Shown: piece after piece, positions 1 through 6,835 of the stretch | Layout: each line of letters opens with the position of its first letter | Position numbering within the stretch: position 1 is the first letter of the stretch | Origin: Calditrichia bacterium | GTDB taxonomy: Bacteria; Calditrichota; Calditrichia; Calditrichales; Calditrichaceae | Length of the DNA: 12,018 nt | Reading direction: 5' to 3' | Assembly (NCBI GenBank): GCA_027039465.1 | Contig: JALWEA010000269.1 | Coordinates: forward strand, 1-12,018 | Position numbers and translations under genes: made by a program | Notes under the pieces: model-generated | Databases searched by the model: none | What the model saw: only the letters and a program-made list of their open reading frames with translations | What the model was told of the DNA's origin: nothing

Positions 1-238
1 CAGATGTTGCACCAAAGGTTAAGAACTTTAATGCTTCAACATTGAGTTAACTTTCGAAGCTAAACGCTATACCTTCATCAGTCGCTGTTTACGCTTCACG
101 CCAGCATCTCTGCTGACTGTGCAAAACTCGCTTCCGGTGGATGACCAGTCCTTGCCGGGTTCCGCTCTTTCATCGGAACAGGTTAGGTTAAAAGGTGTTT
201 CATCATACGCCATAAATCCCCACCTTATGGGCTTGCAC
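1..238 (-). ncRNA. Putative 5' portion of a group II intron (partial, runs off window)
   Basis: No open reading frame covers this stretch. Read on the minus strand it begins GTGCAAGCCCATAAGG, resembling the GUGCG-type 5' end of bacterial group II introns followed by a small hairpin (stem 219-222 with 228-231). Next comes a 6-bp hairpin GTTCCG/CGGAAC (159-164 with 174-179). Then comes a 5-bp hairpin CAGCA/TGCTG capped by a GAGA loop (102-115), which is a GNRA tetraloop, followed by GGCGTGAAGCGTAAACAGC. Hairpins of this kind and a GNRA-capped stem are expected in group II domain I. The proposed 5' splice boundary is at 238, nine bases after the hisA stop. The intron-encoded reverse transcriptase and domains V-VI would lie beyond the window, so the key diagnostic parts cannot be seen. 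It could instead be another structured RNA or the end of a mobile element. Confidence 0.45.
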
Positions 239-246
239 GGCGCAAC

Positions 247-981
247 TTAACCCTTAACCCAAAATTCAATTTCCTCCAACGTAATCTTTCCTTCATAAAA
301 CGCTTTGCCGAAGATGACGCCGTCAATGCCTGATTTTTGCAACTTCATAAAATCTTCAACGGATTTCACGCCGCCGCTGGCAATAATTTCCAAATTCGGA
401 AAGCGCTGACGCAGTTCATCGTACAATTGTAAATTCGGTCCCTGCAACATGCCGTCGCGCGAAATATCGGTACAAATGACCTTTTTAATACCGGATGACA
501 AATAGAATTCCACAAAGTTGAAAACATCCGTTTGCGTTTTTTTCTGCCAACCGTGAATGGTAATAAAACGGTTTTTTACATCCGCACCCAAAATGATACG
601 TTCCGGGCCATAATGCGATAACCATTGTTTGACCAAATCCGGTTGTTTAACGGCAATACTACCGGCCGTAACCATATCTGCTCCGGCGGCAAACACCTGC
701 TGCAGCGCTTTCATTGACTGCACCCCGCCGCCGAAATCGACAATGAGCTGCGTACTTTGTTTAATTTTCTCAAGAACCTGCAAATTGACCGGGTTGCGTT
801 GTTTCGCACCGTCCAAATCAACCAGGTGCAGACGTTTGATCCCGACCTGTTCGAAAATTTTAGCCTGATCCACCGGATCAGTGGCATAAATCGTTTTGGC
901 ATTGAAGTCGCCTTTGATCAAACGCACGCATTGACCGTAAATGATGTCAATCGCCGGGATTAAGGTAAGTTTATTTTTCAT
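247..981 (-). CDS. hisA: HisA, ProFAR isomerase
   Basis: This is 1-(5-phosphoribosyl)-5-[(5-phosphoribosylamino)methylideneamino]imidazole-4-carboxamide isomerase, a cytoplasmic (beta/alpha)8-barrel enzyme that opens the ribose ring of ProFAR by Amadori rearrangement in histidine synthesis. Its 244 residues match the family length. Visible motifs are IPAIDI (residues 8-13, catalytic Asp12), VDLDGA (54-59), the phosphate loop FGGGV (83-87), TDISRDGMLQGPN (171-183, catalytic Asp172) and ASGGV (201-205). The start is supported by an AAAGG ribosome site about 6 bases upstream. The start overlaps the end of hisH by 11 bp, so translation is probably coupled. The terminal codons contain the 13-bp word taacccttaaccc (248-260), also found in the intergenic repeat at 2079-2091, so the gene end lies in repeat sequence. 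hisF would normally follow but is not seen before the window edge. Confidence 0.97.
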   Translation of the reverse strand: MKNKLTLIPAIDIIYGQCVRLIKGDFNAKTIYATDPVDQAKIFEQVGIKRLHLVDLDGAKQRNPVNLQVLEKIKQSTQLIVDFGGGVQSMKALQQVFAAGADMVTAGSIAVKQPDLVKQWLSHYGPERIILGADVKNRFITIHGWQKKTQTDVFNFVEFYLSSGIKKVICTDISRDGMLQGPNLQLYDELRQRFPNLEIIASGGVKSVEDFMKLQKSGIDGVIFGKAFYEGKITLEEIEFWVKG

Positions 982-1564
982 TTCTGACCTTTAAAAAATT
1001 CTTCAACACCTGCTCGCCCACTTTCCCGCTCTTTTCCGGATGGAACTGCACGGCAAAATAATTGTCCTTGTGCAACGCCGCGGAAAACGGAACAATGTAA
1101 TCGCCCTGAGCAATCGTCCATTCCGAAAGTTCTGCGTAATAACTATGCACGAAGTAAACGTAGCTTTCTTCCTTAATGCCTTTAAACAGCGGCCCTTTTA
1201 AGTTTGCAATGGAATTCCAGCCGATATGCGGCACTTTGTCTCTCGGTGGGAACTTGCGCACCCGCACCGGGAAAACGCCCAGGCCGGGAGTATCGTTTTC
1301 TTCCGAATGGGCACAAAGTAATTGCAGGCCGAGACAAATACCCAAAACCGGTTGGGTTAACTTTAGCAGAATTTCATCCAAACCGCGTTCCTTCAAATAG
1401 GCCAAAGCTGTGCTCGCCTCCCCTACTCCTGGAAAAATCACACGGTCGGCGGAAAGCAAGGTTCGGGCATCATCGGTCACCTGAGGCTCAATGCCCAGGC
1501 GATTCAGGGCCAGCCGCACCGAATGGATGTTCCCGGCATTATATTTTACGATAGCCACGTTCAT
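971..1564 (-). CDS. hisH: HisH, glutamine amidotransferase subunit of IGP synthase
   Basis: This is the class I glutaminase subunit of imidazole glycerol phosphate synthase. It releases ammonia from glutamine and channels it to HisF. The 197-residue length is normal. Visible features are the start MNVAIVKYNAGN, the oxyanion strand FPGVGE (44-49), the nucleophile Cys77 in GICLGLQ, VPHIGWN, and the His175/Glu177 pair in FHPEKSG, which complete the catalytic triad. I chose the ATG at 1562-1564 because homology begins there and an AGGAG ribosome site lies 10 bases upstream. The frame stays open to 1861, but those 99 extra residues translate an interspersed repeat and look like no protein. It overlaps hisA by 11 bp. 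A gap of 541 bp full of repeats separates it from hisB, which is unusual inside a his operon. Its partner HisF is not in the window. Confidence 0.96.
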   Translation of the reverse strand: MNVAIVKYNAGNIHSVRLALNRLGIEPQVTDDARTLLSADRVIFPGVGEASTALAYLKERGLDEILLKLTQPVLGICLGLQLLCAHSEENDTPGLGVFPVRVRKFPPRDKVPHIGWNSIANLKGPLFKGIKEESYVYFVHSYYAELSEWTIAQGDYIVPFSAALHKDNYFAVQFHPEKSGKVGEQVLKNFLKVRNEK

Positions 1565-1801
1565 TAAATTAACACTCCTGTTAAAAATTACCTGCTCTGT
1601 CATTATGAATCCCGATTCTCGGGATGAAGAATCCCTTACATCCGTTGCTGCTTTTGAGTGGATTGCTTCACTCCACTCCATTCCGTTACTATTGACATGT
1701 TGCGGTGCGTCCGTCCCTCGATACGCTTCTGCCTGTTGTTTTCCATTTTGCGAAAACTGCTCGGTGTCGGCAGAATCACTCGGGAACCGGACGCGGTCAA
1801 A

Positions 1802-1859
1802 GGCAACCGGTTGTCGAGTAGAGACCGCGCCAGCGGGATCGTATCGAGACACGGTTGCC
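1802..1859. repeat. REP-like GC-rich palindromic element
   Basis: Arms ggcaaccg (1802-1809) and cggttgcc (1852-1859) are perfect 8-bp inverted repeats. The inner stem ccgc/gcgg (1825-1828 with 1833-1836) has the 4-base loop gcca. A further 9-bp inverted pair, ctcgatacg (1717-1725) and cgtatcgag (1840-1848), extends the element leftwards. The segment is richer in GC than the genes around it. In RNA it would fold into a stable hairpin between hisB and hisH. It resembles short palindromic repeats seen scattered in many bacterial genomes. That it is dispersed in this genome is an inference. Confidence 0.6.
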
Positions 1860-1983
1860 ACACCGTCATGTCACTGTCTTAATAATCCATAGCGCCAGCC
1901 GTGGTTCAGTTCCTCGCAATGACAGGACTGGGAATCACATCAATTAACGGGCGCACACCACCGCCTGCACAAACAATGATTCC

Positions 1984-2091
1984 CGAATAACGAATAACGG
2001 ATATACGAATAACAATTTTCCCCATTCAACAATTTAACTCAAATCCGATTAACGAATAACGGATACACGAATAACGAATAACCCTTAACCC
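1984..2091. repeat. AT-rich cgaataa heptamer tract after hisB
   Basis: The heptamer cgaataa occurs six times (1984, 1991, 2006, 2053, 2068 and 2075), mixed with variants such as cggatatac and cggatacac, the word ccccattcaac (2020-2030), and taacccttaaccc (2079-2091). The word ccccattcaac recurs at 2111-2121, inside the last codons of hisB, and at 3366-3376, just after hisC. The word acacgaataacg occurs at 2065-2076 and 3351-3362. The shared words show that the gene junctions carry the same repeat family. I see no coding potential and cannot assign a function. Confidence 0.75.
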
Positions 2092-2105
2092 TTACACTCT
2101 TAACC

Positions 2106-3206
2106 CTATCCCCCATTCAACGTCCCCTTGGTACTGGGAATCTCCAGGCTCTGCGCATCCCGGCGCACAGCCTGACGCATGGCACGGCCTACAGCTTTAA
2201 AAATTGCTTCGATCTTGTGGTGCTCGTTTTGTCCTTCAACTTGGATGTGCAAAGCGCACCGGGCTCCTTCGGCAAAGGATTTAAAAAAATGCTCGAACAA
2301 TTCCGTAGGCATGTCACCGATTTTTTCGCGTTTAAATTCCGCTTTCCAGACCAGTGTGCTACGGCCGCAAAAGTCAACAGCCACTTGTGCCAGCGATTCA
2401 TCCATGGGCAAAACAAATCCGTAGCGTTCCGTACCGCGCATATCGCCTAAGGCCTGTCGGAGCGCTTCACCCAAAACAATGGCCGTGTCCTCCACCAAAT
2501 GATGCTCATCCACGTGCAAATCACCTTTGAGTTGTCCGGTTAAATCAAAGCCCGCATGACGCGTCAGTAATTCCAACATGTGATCGAAAAAACCGATACC
2601 GGAAGATGCCTCAAAACGACCGTTCCCGTCCAAATTAAGGGTCAAGCGTATTTGCGTTTCTTTGGTGTTGCGTTCAACCGTAACCACGCGCTGCTTTAAT
2701 TTCAAAAAACGGTAAATTTCTTCCCAATCCGTGGTGCTCAGTGCCGCATCCGGATGCATTTGTTCCGAAATAAAAATGGCTTGCGTGCCCAAATTTTTGG
2801 CCAATTGCACGTCACTCTCCCGGTCGCCAATCACGAAGGATTCTTCCAAATCATATTCGCCTTTTAGATAGTGCTTCAGCAATCCGATTTGCGGTTTGCG
2901 CGTGTGCGCATTTTCATGTGGGAAACTGCGGTCAATTAAAATTTCATCGAATTGAATACCTTCACCGGCCAGAACACGCAATATTAAATTGTGCACCGGC
3001 CAAAAAGTATCTTCGGGAAAACTCTCCGTACCCAGCCCGTCCTGATTGGTAACCATGACCAATTTGAAATCCAGTTCCCTGGCGATTTTTTTTAACACGC
3101 AAATCGCACCGGGCAAAAATTCCAGTTTTTCAAAGGAATCGACCTGCTCATCCGGCGGTTCTTTGATGATCGTTCCGTCACGGTCAATAAATAAAACTTT
3201 TTTCAT
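2106..3206 (-). CDS. hisB: HisB, bifunctional histidinol-phosphatase / IGP dehydratase
   Basis: This 366-residue fusion enzyme catalyses two steps of histidine synthesis: dehydration of imidazole glycerol phosphate and hydrolysis of histidinol phosphate. The N-terminal HAD phosphatase (about 1-165) shows FIDRDGT (Asp8, Asp10), VTNQDG (52-57), RKP (Lys104) and GDRESD (127-132). The C-terminal dehydratase (about 174-366) shows GIGFFDHML (203-211), VDEHHLVEDTAIVLGEAL (232-249) and EHHKIEAIFKA, which hold the His/Glu metal ligands. An AGGA ribosome site lies 8 bases before the ATG. The loop before RKP (SFPHENAHT, 94-102) lacks the cysteines that bind zinc in the E. coli enzyme (see findings). The last codons contain repeat word ccccattcaac. 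It follows hisC after a 173-bp gap with related repeats. Confidence 0.96.
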   Translation of the reverse strand: MKKVLFIDRDGTIIKEPPDEQVDSFEKLEFLPGAICVLKKIARELDFKLVMVTNQDGLGTESFPEDTFWPVHNLILRVLAGEGIQFDEILIDRSFPHENAHTRKPQIGLLKHYLKGEYDLEESFVIGDRESDVQLAKNLGTQAIFISEQMHPDAALSTTDWEEIYRFLKLKQRVVTVERNTKETQIRLTLNLDGNGRFEASSGIGFFDHMLELLTRHAGFDLTGQLKGDLHVDEHHLVEDTAIVLGEALRQALGDMRGTERYGFVLPMDESLAQVAVDFCGRSTLVWKAEFKREKIGDMPTELFEHFFKSFAEGARCALHIQVEGQNEHHKIEAIFKAVGRAMRQAVRRDAQSLEIPSTKGTLNGG

Positions 3207-3379
3207 TGATTTTTTCCTGATTTCCTAATTTCTACCTGAAATATGTTTGATAACATCTTGGTTTGCACCCGTCCTCTATACCTCCCGCCACGGCCGAACA
3301 CTCGAATACTTATTGAACAAAAATTGATTTATGATTTACGATTAACGAATACACGAATAACGTTTCCCCATTCAACCAT
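3207..3379. repeat. hisC-hisB spacer with the same AT-rich repeat words
   Basis: This 173-bp gap holds no gene. Its left part (3346-3376) has cgaatac, cgaataa, acacgaataacg (3351-3362) and ccccattcaac (3366-3376), the last two identical to words in the hisB-hisH gap. The word ttcaac is then repeated in decaying form up to and into the end of hisC. At the other end lies the hisB ribosome binding site. I find no clear terminator or promoter. Confidence 0.65.
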
Positions 3380-4441
3380 TCAACTATTTAACCCTTGCTC
3401 TCTTAACGCTCCAATCAACTGCGCATTCTCTTCTTCCGTGCCCACGGTAATGCGCAAACAATCTTCGCAATGCAAAGCCGATGTCCGGTCACGCACAATA
3501 ATTCCTTTTTGCGTCAGATAGCGATACACTTCCTTTGCCCTTTCAAACCGCACCAAAATAAAATTCGTATCTGACGGAAAAATATGTTTAACAATAGGCA
3601 ATGTTTTTAATTGCCGAATGAGCGCCTCTCTTTGCCGAATAATGGTCTTAATTCCGTTTTGCCATTCGTCCCTGTTTTCCAACAACCGCAATGCCGCTTC
3701 CTGCGTTAAGCCGCTGACGTTGTATGGCATCTTGATTTTGTTCAGCAAAGAAATCACCTGCGGACTGCCGAAAGCCATACCCAGGCGTATCTTTGCGCTT
3801 CCCCAGGCTTTGGAAAAGGTACGCAAAATGACCAGATGGGAATAACGATCCAACAATGGAAAGGCCGATTTTTCGGGAGCAAAATCGATGTAAGCCTCGT
3901 CCACCACTAAAATACCGTTGAATTCTTGCAGAATTTGTTCGATTTCATTTAGCGGAAAGGCATTACCCGTCGGATTGTTGGGCGAACACAAAAACATAAT
4001 TTTTACCGGCGGTTTTAAAGCCGCTTTTAACGCCGGTAGATTCAATTGAAATTCAGACGTTAACGGCACGTTTTCAATGCCCACATCATTGATTTGCGCG
4101 CAAACCTTGTACATGCCGTACGTTGGCGGTGTAAGCAAAATGCGATCCTTGCCGGGTTGGGCAAAAACGCGGATCAGCAAATCAATGGCTTCGTCGCTGC
4201 CGTTGCCTAAAAAAATCCGCTCTTCGGGTAATCCGTAAATTTGCGATAGCTTTTCTTTTAACTTCCTTTGCCTTGGATCGGGATAACGATGGAAATCCCT
4301 GGCAGCCTCAAGCGGCGCACCGTAAGCATTTTCATTGGCATCCATAAAGATGCGCGCCTTTCCGCTAAACTCATCACGCGCCGAAGAATACGGTTCCAGC
4401 TCCAAAATATTTTTCCGAGCCAATGCAAACACATCAACCAT
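3380..4441 (-). CDS. hisC: HisC, histidinol-phosphate aminotransferase
   Basis: This is a PLP-dependent fold-type I transaminase that converts imidazole acetol phosphate and glutamate to histidinol phosphate and 2-oxoglutarate in the cytoplasm. Its 353 residues are normal for the family. Motifs are DANEN (34-38), FLGNGSDEAID (78-88), the substrate/cofactor segment SPNNPTGN (153-160), VVDEAYIDF (179-187, Asp181 contacts the PLP ring), TFSKAWGSAKIRLG (208-221, with Schiff-base Lys211 and phosphate-binding Arg219), and CLRITVGTEEEN near the C terminus, where the Arg binds substrate carboxylate. The start overlaps the hisD stop by 8 bp (ATGGTTGA), which suggests coupled translation. The last residues GLNS are encoded by sequence that matches the start of the repeat tract downstream. 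Confidence 0.97.
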   Translation of the reverse strand: MVDVFALARKNILELEPYSSARDEFSGKARIFMDANENAYGAPLEAARDFHRYPDPRQRKLKEKLSQIYGLPEERIFLGNGSDEAIDLLIRVFAQPGKDRILLTPPTYGMYKVCAQINDVGIENVPLTSEFQLNLPALKAALKPPVKIMFLCSPNNPTGNAFPLNEIEQILQEFNGILVVDEAYIDFAPEKSAFPLLDRYSHLVILRTFSKAWGSAKIRLGMAFGSPQVISLLNKIKMPYNVSGLTQEAALRLLENRDEWQNGIKTIIRQREALIRQLKTLPIVKHIFPSDTNFILVRFERAKEVYRYLTQKGIIVRDRTSALHCEDCLRITVGTEEENAQLIGALREQGLNS

Positions 4442-5744
4442 TGGTTTCGTTTCCTTCCGTTTTTTCTTTCAATGCGGACAAACGTACCTGAACGGCCATG
4501 CGATGCGCCTCCAAACCTTCGGCCGCAGCTAATTCCATGATAGTTGAGCCCAAATTTTTAATTCCGGTTGGCGAAATACGTTGAAACGACGTCACCTTCA
4601 TGAAGCTTTCCACGGAAACGCCGCTGTAACTGAAGGCATAACCATTGGTTGGTAAGGTGTGATTCGTTCCCGATGCATAATCCCCGGCCGACTCGGGCGA
4701 CCACGGCCCGATAAAAACCGAACCGGCATTTTGCACTTTTTCCGCCAAAACTCCGGCGTTTTCCGTCATTAAAATCAGATGCTCCGGTGCGTAAGCGTTG
4801 CTTAACTCCATGGCTTCTTCAACATTATTTACCAAAATAATACGCGAATGCTCCAAGGCGGCCTGCGCCGTTCTTGAACGCGGTAACTTTTGCAGTTGCT
4901 CTTCTAAAGCTTTTTGCACCGGATCGATTAACGTTTCGTCCGTAAGCACCAGCATCACCTGACTGTCCATACCGTGTTCGGCCTGAGAGAGCAAATCGGA
5001 AGCCACAAATTCAGGTCTTGCGTTTCCATCCGCAATGATCAGCACCTCCGAAGGCCCGGCCGGTAAATCAATAGCCACACCGTCCATACTCACCACCTGT
5101 TTGGCCATGGTCACGTAGCGATTGCCAGGACCGAAAATTTTGTAAACGGCGGGAATGGTTTCAGTGCCGTAAGCCATGGCGGCAATGGCTTGTGCGCCAC
5201 CGGCTTTGAAGACCTGTGTAATGCCCAATTGTTTGGCAATGTACAAAATGGCCGGATCAACTTTACCTTCTTTATTGGGCGGCGTGCAGACCACAATTTG
5301 CGAACAACCCGCTATTTGCGCAGGAACGGCCAACATTAAAAAGGTGGAAAGCAAAGGCGCCGTACCTCCTGGAATGTACAAACCCACTTTTTGGATGGGC
5401 AACGCTTTCCGCCAGCACCACACACCGGGCGTGGTTTCGACCATGATTTCTACCGGTTTTTGCCCTTTGTGGAATTGTAAAATATTTTTACGGGCCGTTT
5501 CGATGGCATCTCTTAATTTTAAGGGAATTTCATCCGCGGCCTTCCACTCATCAATGCCCACCAGCACCGAATCCAGTTCTACTTTGTCGTAGTGCCTGGC
5601 GAAATCAATCAGCGTGCTGTCCCCCTGAGTTCTCACATTTTCAATGATTTGTTGAACTTTCCGGCGTAATTCGCCCAAGTCCTGCTGCGGACGTTTTAAA
5701 ATTTCCGGCCATGCTTCCCTGGAAGGATATTTAATGACTTGCAT
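4434..5744 (-). CDS. hisD: HisD, histidinol dehydrogenase
   Basis: This is the zinc- and NAD-dependent enzyme that oxidises histidinol in two steps through histidinal to histidine, the last reaction of the pathway. Its 436 residues are of normal length. Motifs are GLYIPGGTAPL (121-131), FKAGGAQAIAAMAYGT (179-194), FGPGNRYVTMAK (204-215) and DLPAGPSEVLI (226-236). Zinc ligands are visible as Gln254 and His257 in SQAEHG, Asp355 in SAGDYASGTNHTLP, and His414 in LEAHRMAV. The catalytic Glu321-His322 pair is in YAPEHL. The ribosome site GAGGTG overlaps the hisG stop codon, leaving an 8-bp gap, so the two genes are tightly coupled. It overlaps hisC by 8 bp. Confidence 0.98.
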   Translation of the reverse strand: MQVIKYPSREAWPEILKRPQQDLGELRRKVQQIIENVRTQGDSTLIDFARHYDKVELDSVLVGIDEWKAADEIPLKLRDAIETARKNILQFHKGQKPVEIMVETTPGVWCWRKALPIQKVGLYIPGGTAPLLSTFLMLAVPAQIAGCSQIVVCTPPNKEGKVDPAILYIAKQLGITQVFKAGGAQAIAAMAYGTETIPAVYKIFGPGNRYVTMAKQVVSMDGVAIDLPAGPSEVLIIADGNARPEFVASDLLSQAEHGMDSQVMLVLTDETLIDPVQKALEEQLQKLPRSRTAQAALEHSRIILVNNVEEAMELSNAYAPEHLILMTENAGVLAEKVQNAGSVFIGPWSPESAGDYASGTNHTLPTNGYAFSYSGVSVESFMKVTSFQRISPTGIKNLGSTIMELAAAEGLEAHRMAVQVRLSALKEKTEGNETNG

Positions 5745-5752
5745 TTTTCACC

Positions 5753-6607
5753 TCAAATAATCATTTTTTCGATAGGAATAACCAAAATGCCCTGCGCACC
5801 GGTTTCTTTCAGTTTCTCGATCACTTCCCAAAAATCATCTTCTTTAATAACCGAATGTACCGAACTCCAACCTTTGAGCGCCAAAGGCATAACCGTCGGG
5901 CTTTTCATGCCAGGTAAAATTTCCGAAATCGCTTCGATTTTTTCATTGGGCGCATTAAGCAAAATGTACTTGAAATTCTCAGCGCGCTGCACCGCCTGAA
6001 TGCGAAACGTCAATTTTTTTAGCAGTGCTTTTTCTTTAGGTTTAAGATTTGGCGAAGTAATCAACACCGCTTCGGATTGCAGAACGGTTTCGACTTCTTT
6101 AAGCCCATTGCTAAGCAAGGTGCTTCCTGTACTTACAATATCGAAAATGGCGTCGGCCAAACCGATCGAGGGAGCGATTTCAACCGAACCGTTTATTTCA
6201 TGAATATCGGCCTGAACTCCGTTTTCCTGCAAATATCTGCTCAAAATTTTCGGGAACGAAGTCGCAATTTTGCGGCCGCTTAAATCTTTAATGGATTCAT
6301 ATTCCCAGCTTTTGGGTACGGCGATACTCAATCGGCAGCGGGCAAAGCCCAACTTGCGGGCAATTTTAACCGCCCGATCTTTTTCATAAACAACATTCTC
6401 ACCCACAACACCCGCATCGGCAATACCGTCAGCCACACATTCCGGAATATCATCATCTCGCAAAAATAAAATTTCCAGCGGGAAATTAGTAGCTACGGCT
6501 TTTAGCTTGCCTTTGCCCCCGTTTTGAAAAGCAATTCCGCATTCGCGAAAAAGTTCCATGGTCTTCTCACTCAATCGTCCCGATTTCTGAACGGCAATGG
6601 TTAACAT
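5753..6607 (-). CDS. hisG: HisG, ATP phosphoribosyltransferase (long form)
   Basis: This first, committed enzyme of histidine synthesis joins ATP and PRPP to give phosphoribosyl-ATP. At 284 residues it is the long, homohexameric form that does not need HisZ. The catalytic part (about 1-207) shows AVQKSGRL (5-12), SVEIAPS (141-147) and the PRPP loop DIVSTGSTLLSNGL (156-169). The C-terminal part (about 208-284), containing LPGMKSPTVMPL, is the ACT-like regulatory domain known in this family to bind histidine as feedback inhibitor. The start codon is preceded by an AAGGA ribosome site about 6 bases away. It is the first structural gene of the operon and lies 53 bp after the attenuator terminator, so its expression should depend on read-through there. 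Confidence 0.98.
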   Translation of the reverse strand: MLTIAVQKSGRLSEKTMELFRECGIAFQNGGKGKLKAVATNFPLEILFLRDDDIPECVADGIADAGVVGENVVYEKDRAVKIARKLGFARCRLSIAVPKSWEYESIKDLSGRKIATSFPKILSRYLQENGVQADIHEINGSVEIAPSIGLADAIFDIVSTGSTLLSNGLKEVETVLQSEAVLITSPNLKPKEKALLKKLTFRIQAVQRAENFKYILLNAPNEKIEAISEILPGMKSPTVMPLALKGWSSVHSVIKEDDFWEVIEKLKETGAQGILVIPIEKMII

Positions 6608-6659
6608 AAATCTTCCTTTTCCCTAACTTTTTTTCTTAACGATATTCGATTTTTTTTAC

Positions 6660-6690
6660 AAAAAAACCCGATTCGCAATGAACCGGGTTT
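6660..6690 (-). terminator. Intrinsic terminator of the his attenuator
   Basis: On the minus strand an 11-bp stem forms from arms AAACCCGGTTC (6690-6680) and GAATCGGGTTT (6674-6664), with one G-U pair and the 5-base loop ATTGC (6675-6679). A run of seven T ends at 6660. This is a canonical rho-independent terminator placed between the His-rich leader peptide and hisG. Its position makes it a regulated stop for the operon, not the end of the upstream gene. Confidence 0.9.
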
Positions 6691-6760
6691 ATTAAATTTA
6701 TGGTTTTATTCATACTTTATCGGGCATCATTGCGTACCTTTATGACGAATCATCACAATG
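6674..6760 (-). promoter_or_regulatory. His attenuator: competing pause and antiterminator stems
   Basis: Segment 1 is CATTGTG (6760-6754), inside leader codons 16-18. Segment 2 is CGCAATGA (6734-6727), spanning the leader stop codon. Segment 3 is TCATTGCG (6681-6674), inside the terminator hairpin. Segment 2 pairs with segment 1 over 7 bp (one G-U). It also pairs perfectly with segment 3 over 8 bp, extendable by GCC with GGT after a one-base bulge. The 2:3 pairing excludes the terminator. This matches the known amino acid attenuation logic: ribosomes stalled on His codons cover segment 1 and free segment 2 to pair with 3, whereas ribosomes reaching the stop codon cover segment 2 and let the terminator form. 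The pairing is read from sequence. The regulatory behaviour is inferred. Confidence 0.82.
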
Positions 6761-6807
6761 TGATGAAAATGCAAATGGTGATGTAAATGCCCTAAATTCA
6801 AAATCAT
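6727..6807 (-). CDS. hisL: HisL, his operon leader peptide
   Basis: This is a 26-codon reading frame beginning MILNLGHLHHHLHFHH and ending at TGA (6729-6727). Eight of its 26 residues are histidine (positions 7, 9, 10, 11, 13, 15, 16 and 22; six CAT and two CAC codons). Such density is not expected by chance directly upstream of hisG. An AAGGA-type ribosome site lies 9 bases before the ATG. The peptide itself is not expected to have a function. Its translation senses charged histidyl-tRNA. The stop codon lies within the RNA segment that forms the antiterminator, as in the classical enterobacterial arrangement. It is too short for routine gene callers and easily missed. Confidence 0.92.
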   Translation of the reverse strand: MILNLGHLHHHLHFHHIVMIRHKGTQ

Positions 6808-6835
6808 TTTACACTTTCCTTTTTGATTTGATGGC

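Larger units (their letters stand above)
1565..2105. repeat. Repeat-filled 541-bp gap between hisB and hisH
   Basis: No credible gene is seen here. The gap is a mosaic. From right to left it holds an AT-rich heptamer tract (1984-2091), a piece gttcctcgcaatgac (1909-1923), a GC-rich palindromic element (about 1710-1859), a piece ggattgcttcactcc (1660-1674), and a small hairpin cccga-ttc-tcggg near 1611-1623. The two pieces at 1660 and 1909 resemble the two ends of the widespread short bacterial repeat that reads GTCATTGCGAGGA...GAAGCAATCC. The hisH ribosome site lies at the left edge. Because the operon continues with hisH and hisA in the same direction, transcription presumably reads through, unless an internal promoter that I cannot pin down is present. 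Confidence 0.75.

Noticed and set aside
1565..1861. N-terminal extension of 99 residues on HisH (the frame stays open to 1861)
   Set aside because: The extension translates the repeat mosaic, resembles no protein segment, and the ATG at 1564 has an AGGAG ribosome site and starts exactly where HisH homology begins.
1491..1892. Plus-strand frame of 133 codons over the hisB-hisH gap
   Set aside because: It overlaps the 5' part of hisH on the other strand and the repeat mosaic, has no recognisable protein motif, and is likely open only because of base composition.
1984..2091. CRISPR-like array of short repeats
   Set aside because: The cgaataa units are only 7 bp, irregularly spaced or directly adjacent, with no unique spacers of constant length and no cas gene nearby.
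3207..3379. Internal promoter or terminator between hisC and hisB
   Set aside because: The spacer is AT-rich repeat sequence. I found no stem with a T run and no convincing -35/-10 pair.
5176..5592. Plus-strand frame of 138 codons inside hisD
   Set aside because: It lies antisense to a strongly conserved HisD region and its composition is what is expected of a shadow frame.
6741..6790. Metal-binding His-rich small protein instead of a leader peptide
   Set aside because: The position between promoter and terminator just before hisG, and the overlap of its stop codon with the antiterminator segment, fit a his leader much better.
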